From contig NZ_LWBU01000280.1 in the NCBI RefSeq assembly GCF_001646665.1, positions 1-64,000 on the forward strand: a stretch of DNA of 64,000 nt, in the 5' to 3' direction. How positions within the stretch are numbered: the stretch's first letter is position 1; every line of letters starts with the position of its first letter. A program made the position numbers and the translations under genes. Positions 59,592 to 64,000 of this stretch are shown one piece after another. Under the pieces are notes generated by a model, which saw only the letters and a list, made by a program, of their open reading frames with translations, made no database searches and had not been told where the DNA came from. Origin of the DNA: Streptomyces noursei (GTDB lineage Bacteria; Actinomycetota; Actinomycetes; Streptomycetales; Streptomycetaceae).

Positions 59592-60547
59592 AGGCGGGCC
59601 AGCCGGTCCGCCGCGTCCGCGAGCAGCGCGCGCAGCGAGGCCGGCTCCAGCACCTCCGCCTCCGGCCCCAGCCGGAGGAGCTGGCCGTATGCGACCTCCT
59701 CCGACTCCACCGGCAGCGTCACCGTCACCCGGCCCTCGGCGTCCGGCGGGCCCGCCGCCCCGAGCGCCTCCTCGGCGGCGGCCCGGTCCGTGACGTACGG
59801 CAGGGCGCGCGCCCCGGCCTCCGTCAGCCGCACCACCGTCTCCGTACGCAGGATCGAGCGGGCGAAGTCGGCCGCCCGCTCCTCCCAGAACGCCGGCAGG
59901 TCGAAGTCCCCGTCCCGGACGAAACCGTCGTCGGCGAGGGTCACGGCGGTGAACCGGTCCACCCGGTACACCCGGAACGACCCCTCGGAGCGGGCGCACA
60001 GGTACCAGACGCCCGCCTTCAGCACGAGCCCGTACGGCTCCAGCTCGCGCGTCACCTCGGCGTCCCGGCGGCGGTAGCGCGCCGAGACCCGCCGGTCGCC
60101 CCACACCGCCTCCGCGACCACCGGCAGCAGCCCGGGCGTCTCCGGCTCCTGGTACCAGCCCGGGGCGTCCAGGTGGAACCGCTGCGCCACCGAGGACGGC
60201 GCGTCCCGCAGCGACGGCAGCAGCGCGGCCGACACCTTCAGACGGGCCGCCGAGGCCGCGTCGTCCAGGCCCATGCCGCGCAGCGCCCCCGGCACGCCGG
60301 ACAGGAACAGTGCCTCCGCCTCACTGCGCGCCAGGCCCGTGAGCCGGGTCCGGTAGCCGCCGACGAGCCGGTAGCCGCCCGCCCGGCCCCGGTCGGCGTA
60401 CACCGGCACGCCGGCCTCGGACAGGGCGAGGGCGTCCCGGGTGATGGTGCGCTCCGAGACCTCCAGCTCGCGGGCGAGCTCGGCGGCCGTCATCGACGGG
60501 CGGGACTGGAGCAGGAGCACCATCTTGATCAGCCGGGCAGCGCGCAT
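59582..60547 (-). CDS. YafY-type regulator with WYL domain
   Basis: The product is about 321 residues. The N-terminal HTH_11 domain is ARLIKMVLLLQSRPSMTAAE, LARELEVSERTITRDALALS. The WYL domain follows, with GVWYLCARSEGSFRVYRVDR (the W-Y-L triad as WYL) and VTVTLPVESEEVAYGQLLRL. WYL proteins sense nucleic acids or other ligands, and some regulate DNA-damage or phage-defence genes. The target here is unknown. A GTG two codons upstream is another start candidate. Confidence 0.88.
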   Translation of the reverse strand: MRAARLIKMVLLLQSRPSMTAAELARELEVSERTITRDALALSEAGVPVYADRGRAGGYRLVGGYRTRLTGLARSEAEALFLSGVPGALRGMGLDDAASAARLKVSAALLPSLRDAPSSVAQRFHLDAPGWYQEPETPGLLPVVAEAVWGDRRVSARYRRRDAEVTRELEPYGLVLKAGVWYLCARSEGSFRVYRVDRFTAVTLADDGFVRDGDFDLPAFWEERAADFARSILRTETVVRLTEAGARALPYVTDRAAAEEALGAAGPPDAEGRVTVTLPVESEEVAYGQLLRLGPEAEVLEPASLRALLADAADRLARLYR

Positions 60548-60565
60548 GTCCACATCATGCAAGAA

Positions 60566-60585
60566 GCCCCCGCCGGAGCGGGGGC
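60566..60585 (-). terminator. Terminator after aceE
   Basis: GCCCCCGC and GCGGGGGC pair around CGGA and, on the minus strand, are followed by TTCTT, in the gap 10-35 bp past the aceE stop. Confidence 0.8.
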
Positions 60586-60600
60586 CTCGTGCGACGGTCC

Positions 60601-63291
60601 TTACAGGCCGTAGCGCTCGCGGGCTTCCTTCACCTGGGAGGCCGGCACCTCGCCGCGCTTGGCCAGCTGGGCCAGCGCCGCGACCACGATCGACTCGGCG
60701 TCCACGCCGAAGTGGCGGCGGGCCGCCTCCCGCGTGTCCGACAGGCCGAAGCCGTCGGCGCCGAGCGAGCTGTAGTCCTGCTCGACCCACTGCGCGATCT
60801 GGTCCGGGACCTGGCGCATGTAGTCGCTGACCGCCAGCACCGGGCCGGGGGCGTCGGCCAGCGCCTGGCGGACGTACGGCACCCGCTCCTCGCCGCGCAG
60901 CAGTGCCGCGTCGGCCTCCAGCGCGTCGCGCCGCAGCTCGGTCCACGAGGTGGCGGACCACACGTCGGCGGTCACGCCCCACTCGGCGGCCAGCATCTCC
61001 TGGGCCTTCAGCACCCAGTGGATCGCGGTGCCGGAGGACAGGAGCTGGAGGCGGGGGGCGTCCGCCGTGACGGGGGTGCCCTCCTTGAACCGGTATAGGC
61101 CCTTGAGGATGCCCTCGTCCACGCCCTCGGGCTTGGCCGGCTGCGGCATCGGCTCGTTGTAGACGGTCAGGTAGTAGAAGACGTTCGGGTCCTCGCCCGG
61201 GGCCGCCTCGCCGTACATCCGGCGCAGACCGTCCTTGACGATGACCGCGACCTCGTACGCGAACGCCGGGTCGTACGTCAGCGCCGCCGGGTTGGTCGCC
61301 GCGATGACGGGGGAGTGGCCGTCGGCGTGCTGGAGGCCCTCACCGGTCAGCGTGGTGCGGCCGGCGGTGGCGCCGACGAGGAAGCCGCGGCCGAGCTGGT
61401 CGCCGAGCTGCCACATCTGGTCGGCCGTGCGCTGCCAGCCGAACATCGAGTAGAAGATGTAGAACGGGATCATCGGCTCGCCGTGCGTGGAGTACGCGGT
61501 CGACGCGGCGATGAAGTCGGCCATGGAGCCGGCCTCGGTGATGCCCTCGTTGAGGATCTGGCCGTCCTTGGCCTCGCGGTAGTACATCAGCTGGTCGCGG
61601 TCGACCGGCTCGTACGTCTGGCCCTTCGGCGAGTAGATGCCGAGCGACGGGAACAGCGACTCCATGCCGAAGGTGCGGGCCTCGTCCGGGACGATCGGCA
61701 CCCAGCGCCTGCCGGTCTGCTTGTCGCGGATCAGGTCCTTCATGAGCCGGACGAAGGCCATGGTCGTGGCGACCGACTGCTGGCCGGAGCCCTTGTCGAA
61801 CGCGGCGAACGTCTTGTCGGCCGGGGCCGGCAGCGGGTCCAGGGCGTGCATGCGGCGCGCCGGGGCGGGGCCGCCGAGGGCCGCGCGGCGCTCCTGGAGG
61901 TAGCGGACCTCGGGGGAGTCGGCGCCGGGGTGGCCGTAGGGCACCTGGCCGTCGACGAAGGCGGAGTCGGCGATGGGCAGGCCCAGCAGGTCCCGCATGC
62001 CCTTGAACTCGTCCACCGAGAGCTTCTTCATCTGGTGGTTGGCGTTCTTGGACTCGAAGCCCTTGCCGAGGGTGAAGCCCTTCACCGTCTGCGCGAGGAT
62101 CACCGTCGGGGCGCCCTTGTGCTCCAGGGCGGCCTTGTACGCGGCGTAGACCTTGCGCGGCTCGTGGCCGCCGCGGGAGTACTGGAAGCACTCGATGATC
62201 TTGTCGTCGGAGAGCAGCTTCGCCATCTCGACGAGGGCGGGGTCCTTACCGAAGAAGTCCTCGCGGATGTAGGCCGCGTCGCGGGTCTGGTACGTCTGGA
62301 TCTGCGCGTCCGGTACCTCGCGCAGCCGGCGTACCAGCGCGCCCGTGGTGTCGAGCTGGAACAGCTCGTCCCAGGCGTTGCCCCACAGCGACTTCACGAC
62401 GTTCCAGCCGGCGCCGCGGAACTGGGCCTCCAGCTCCTGCACGATCTTGAAGTTGGCGCGGACCGGGCCGTCGAGGCGCTGGAGGTTGCAGTTGATGACG
62501 AAGGTGAGGTTGTCCAGCTCCTCACGGGCGGCGAGCGCGAGGGCCGCCGTCGACTCGGGCTCGTCCATCTCGCCGTCGCCGAGGAACGCCCACACGTGGG
62601 AGTTCGAGACGTCCTTGATGTTGCGGTTGGTCAGGTAGCGGTTGAACCGCGCCTGGTAGATCGCGGAGAGCGGGCCGAGGCCCATCGACACCGTCGGGAA
62701 CTCCCACAGCCAGGGCAGGCGGCGGGGGTGCGGGTAGGACGGCAGGCCGTTGCCGCCGGACTCCTGGCGGAAGTTGTCCAGGTGCTGCGCGTTCAGCCGT
62801 CCGTCGAGGAAGGCGCGGGCGTAGATGCCGGGGGAGGCGTGGCCCTGGATGTAGAGCTGGTCGCCGGAGCCGTCCTGCTCCTTGCCGCGGAAGAAGTGGT
62901 TGAAGCCGGTCTCGTAGAGCCAGGCGGCGGAGGCGAAGGTGGCGATGTGGCCGCCGACGCCGTACTTGGAGCCGCGGGAGACCATGGCCGCCGCGTTCCA
63001 GCGGTTCCAGGCGGTGATCCGCGCCTCCATCTCCTCGTCGCCGTCGAAGCCGGAGCCGGCCTCGGCGGCGGTGGGGATGGTGTTGACGTAGTCGGTTTCG
63101 AGCAGCTTGGGCAGCGCGAGACCGGCGCCCTCGGCGCGCTCCAGGGTGCGTCGCATCAGGTACGCGGCGCGGTGCGGCCCGGCGGCCTTCGCGACGGCGT
63201 CGAGGGACGCCTGCCACTCGGCGGTCTCCTCGGGGTCGCGGTCCGGCAGCTGGTCGAGCTCGCTCGGCTGGATGCGGGTGGGGTCGGTCAT
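60601..63291 (-). CDS. aceE: Pyruvate dehydrogenase E1 component, homodimeric type
   Basis: AceE decarboxylates pyruvate on thiamine diphosphate and passes the acetyl group to the lipoyl domain of E2. The 896-residue length fits the single-chain AceE type rather than the alpha2beta2 form. The ThDP motif is GDGEMDEPE (near 238) through NCNLQRLDGP (near 268). Other marks are NRWNAAAMVSRGSKYGVGGH and IQGHASPGIYARAFLDGRLN. Start at 63291 after GGAAGG. A candidate promoter/operator lies 90 bp upstream, and an FCD-type regulator gene is just beyond. E2 and E3 genes are not in this window; in actinobacteria they are often elsewhere. Confidence 0.96.
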   Translation of the reverse strand: MTDPTRIQPSELDQLPDRDPEETAEWQASLDAVAKAAGPHRAAYLMRRTLERAEGAGLALPKLLETDYVNTIPTAAEAGSGFDGDEEMEARITAWNRWNAAAMVSRGSKYGVGGHIATFASAAWLYETGFNHFFRGKEQDGSGDQLYIQGHASPGIYARAFLDGRLNAQHLDNFRQESGGNGLPSYPHPRRLPWLWEFPTVSMGLGPLSAIYQARFNRYLTNRNIKDVSNSHVWAFLGDGEMDEPESTAALALAAREELDNLTFVINCNLQRLDGPVRANFKIVQELEAQFRGAGWNVVKSLWGNAWDELFQLDTTGALVRRLREVPDAQIQTYQTRDAAYIREDFFGKDPALVEMAKLLSDDKIIECFQYSRGGHEPRKVYAAYKAALEHKGAPTVILAQTVKGFTLGKGFESKNANHQMKKLSVDEFKGMRDLLGLPIADSAFVDGQVPYGHPGADSPEVRYLQERRAALGGPAPARRMHALDPLPAPADKTFAAFDKGSGQQSVATTMAFVRLMKDLIRDKQTGRRWVPIVPDEARTFGMESLFPSLGIYSPKGQTYEPVDRDQLMYYREAKDGQILNEGITEAGSMADFIAASTAYSTHGEPMIPFYIFYSMFGWQRTADQMWQLGDQLGRGFLVGATAGRTTLTGEGLQHADGHSPVIAATNPAALTYDPAFAYEVAVIVKDGLRRMYGEAAPGEDPNVFYYLTVYNEPMPQPAKPEGVDEGILKGLYRFKEGTPVTADAPRLQLLSSGTAIHWVLKAQEMLAAEWGVTADVWSATSWTELRRDALEADAALLRGEERVPYVRQALADAPGPVLAVSDYMRQVPDQIAQWVEQDYSSLGADGFGLSDTREAARRHFGVDAESIVVAALAQLAKRGEVPASQVKEARERYGL

Positions 63292-63377
63292 AGTCGCCGC
63301 CTTCCGGAGTCGAAGGGGTTGGAGCCCTTGGTCTTGGCAGGACAGGGCGAGGGGACCTCTGTTGAAGTCCGCGGACG

Positions 63378-63407
63378 ACTGTACGACCGTGATCGATGAT
63401 CGATCAA
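63378..63407 (-). promoter_or_regulatory. aceE promoter with palindromic operator
   Basis: On the minus strand TTGATC (63407-63402), 18 bases, TACAGT (63383-63378). The palindrome TGATCGAT-G-ATCGATCA (63390-63406) covers the -35 box and spacer, so a bound protein would block transcription. The nearby FCD regulator is the obvious candidate, by analogy with PdhR of E. coli. Confidence 0.6.
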
Positions 63408-63542
63408 AGCGTTGAGCGAAAAATCTTCGCTCCAGAGCCAAAGTCGGCATTCGGTGCCACGAAAATGGGCACCCGGTGCCTTGTTTTCGCAGGTGACCGC
63501 AGCGAATGAGCGCGCGCGGCGCCCGATGAGCGGGAGGCGCGC

Positions 63543-63681
63543 GCCCCCTTTCTTTGAGGCTCGGTTCGCCTCCGGGGACGCTTCAGCGTGCGCCGACGGT
63601 CGATCGTGCTCGGTCCCTCGTTCCTCGGAACCTCCGCGCGTTCTCCCTTTCAGCGCCCGCGCGCCCCTTCACCTCACTCGC
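63543..63681 (-). repeat. Conserved non-coding element, copy B
   Basis: Reverse-strand copy of the element at 2779-2914. It begins 12 bp after the stop of the FCD regulator and lies upstream of the aceE promoter. Its hairpin (63620-63631) is GTTC-CGAG-GAAC and a second stem GAGGC/GCCTC lies at 63556-63572. Between 63408 and 63542, only A/T-richer promoter-side sequence is seen. Confidence 0.7.
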
Positions 63682-63692
63682 CCGGCGCGAAG

Positions 63693-64000
63693 CTAGGCGC
63701 GCGGAGCGCAGCCGAGCACGTGTTCCTTCACCAGGACCCCGATCCGGGGGTCGCGGCGGCGGAACGCCTGCACCAGTTCCTCGTGCTCCTCCGCGTACGA
63801 CTTCTGTACGGTGCCGAGCCAGCGGATCGACAGTGCCGTGAAGACCTCGATGCCGAGGCCCTCCCAGGTGTGCAGCAGCACGCTGTTGCGCGCGGCCCGC
63901 ACCAGCTCCCGGTGGAAGCCCACGGTGTGCCGCACCTGCGCCGTGCCGTCCGCCCGCGCGTCCGCCTCGTACAGGGCCGCCACGTGGGGCTCCAGGGCCG
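63693..64000 (-). CDS. FCD-type (FadR-like) GntR-family regulator, C-terminal part
   Basis: The reading frame runs off the right edge of the window, so only the C-terminal 100 or so residues are present. They match the FCD ligand-binding domain: HRELVRAARNSVLLHTWEG and SYAEEHEELVQAFRRRDPRI, in which His residues and the closing EH and KEHVLG are typical metal- and effector-contact positions. The winged-helix GntR domain should lie beyond 64000. Position next to aceE suggests a PdhR-like regulator of pyruvate dehydrogenase, but this is inferred. Confidence 0.75.
   Translation of the reverse strand, partial: ALEPHVAALYEADARADGTAQVRHTVGFHRELVRAARNSVLLHTWEGLGIEVFTALSIRWLGTVQKSYAEEHEELVQAFRRRDPRIGVLVKEHVLGCAPRA

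Noticed and set aside
63412..63696. Plus-strand ORF of about 95 codons at the right end
   Set aside because: It lies over copy B of the conserved non-coding element and the same kind of frame appears over copy A; the peptide similarity reflects conserved DNA, with changes not biased to third positions.

Overview
The window is high-GC DNA (third codon positions are almost always G or C) and is most simply read as part of the core chromosome of a Streptomyces species. Support comes from gene content and order: glnE, a MalR/malEFG maltose locus with no ATPase gene, a glnII-type glutamine synthetase, glnA with a GlnR-like operator, a DUF4191 gene, lipA-lipB, and aceE preceded by an FCD-type regulator. 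This combination is familiar from Streptomyces chromosomes. I see no insertion sequence, phage gene, tRNA, rRNA or CRISPR array. The species cannot be named from sequence alone.

Layout. 1-5.9 kb: a VOC-fold protein, a PIG-L deacetylase and glnE. 5.9-23.8 kb: a PAP2-like membrane protein, then a large alpha-glucan island. One minus-strand operon (alpha-glucosidase + LacI regulator) diverges from a plus-strand operon (malE-malF-malG, a second alpha-glucosidase and a second LacI regulator). A secreted alpha-amylase with a starch-binding domain and an 1,796-residue amylase-pullulanase follow. Secreted enzymes would cut starch and pullulan, MalEFG would import maltodextrins (using an ATPase encoded elsewhere), the two cytoplasmic GH13 enzymes would release glucose, and the LacI proteins would act on CTGCAAG-N14-CTTGCAG operators.

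23.9-38.8 kb: mixed genes. These include a tautomerase-like protein, a TetR regulator, small membrane and secreted proteins, a sigma-like membrane protein, a GH89 glycosidase, a DUF1996 protein, an epimerase, a His-rich membrane protein with a PepSY partner, a stand-alone winged-helix regulator with a possible 39-residue leader ORF upstream, and a DUF6891 protein. 38.9-50.5 kb: nitrogen assimilation, with glnII and glnA each preceded by a four-half-site GlnR-type operator. GlnE at the left end is the adenylyltransferase for GlnA, whose target Tyr397 is present. Between them lie a Gfo/Idh oxidoreductase, a Gly/Gln-rich secreted protein, an ArsC-like protein, an alpha/beta hydrolase-aminoglycoside phosphotransferase fusion, a winged-helix protein and an ankyrin-repeat protein.

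50.5-64 kb: the lipoate genes lipA and lipB, an NsdA-like HTH/TPR regulator, an FAD oxidoreductase, a 600-bp repeat-bearing gap, a TIGR01777 epimerase, a GNAT acetyltransferase, DUF4240, SDR and WYL genes, and aceE with its candidate promoter/operator and an upstream FCD regulator cut by the window edge. LipA/LipB make the lipoyl cofactor that the AceE-containing complex uses. The least explained signal is a roughly 140-bp non-coding element found in two inverted copies: one immediately upstream of glnE, one between the FCD regulator and aceE.
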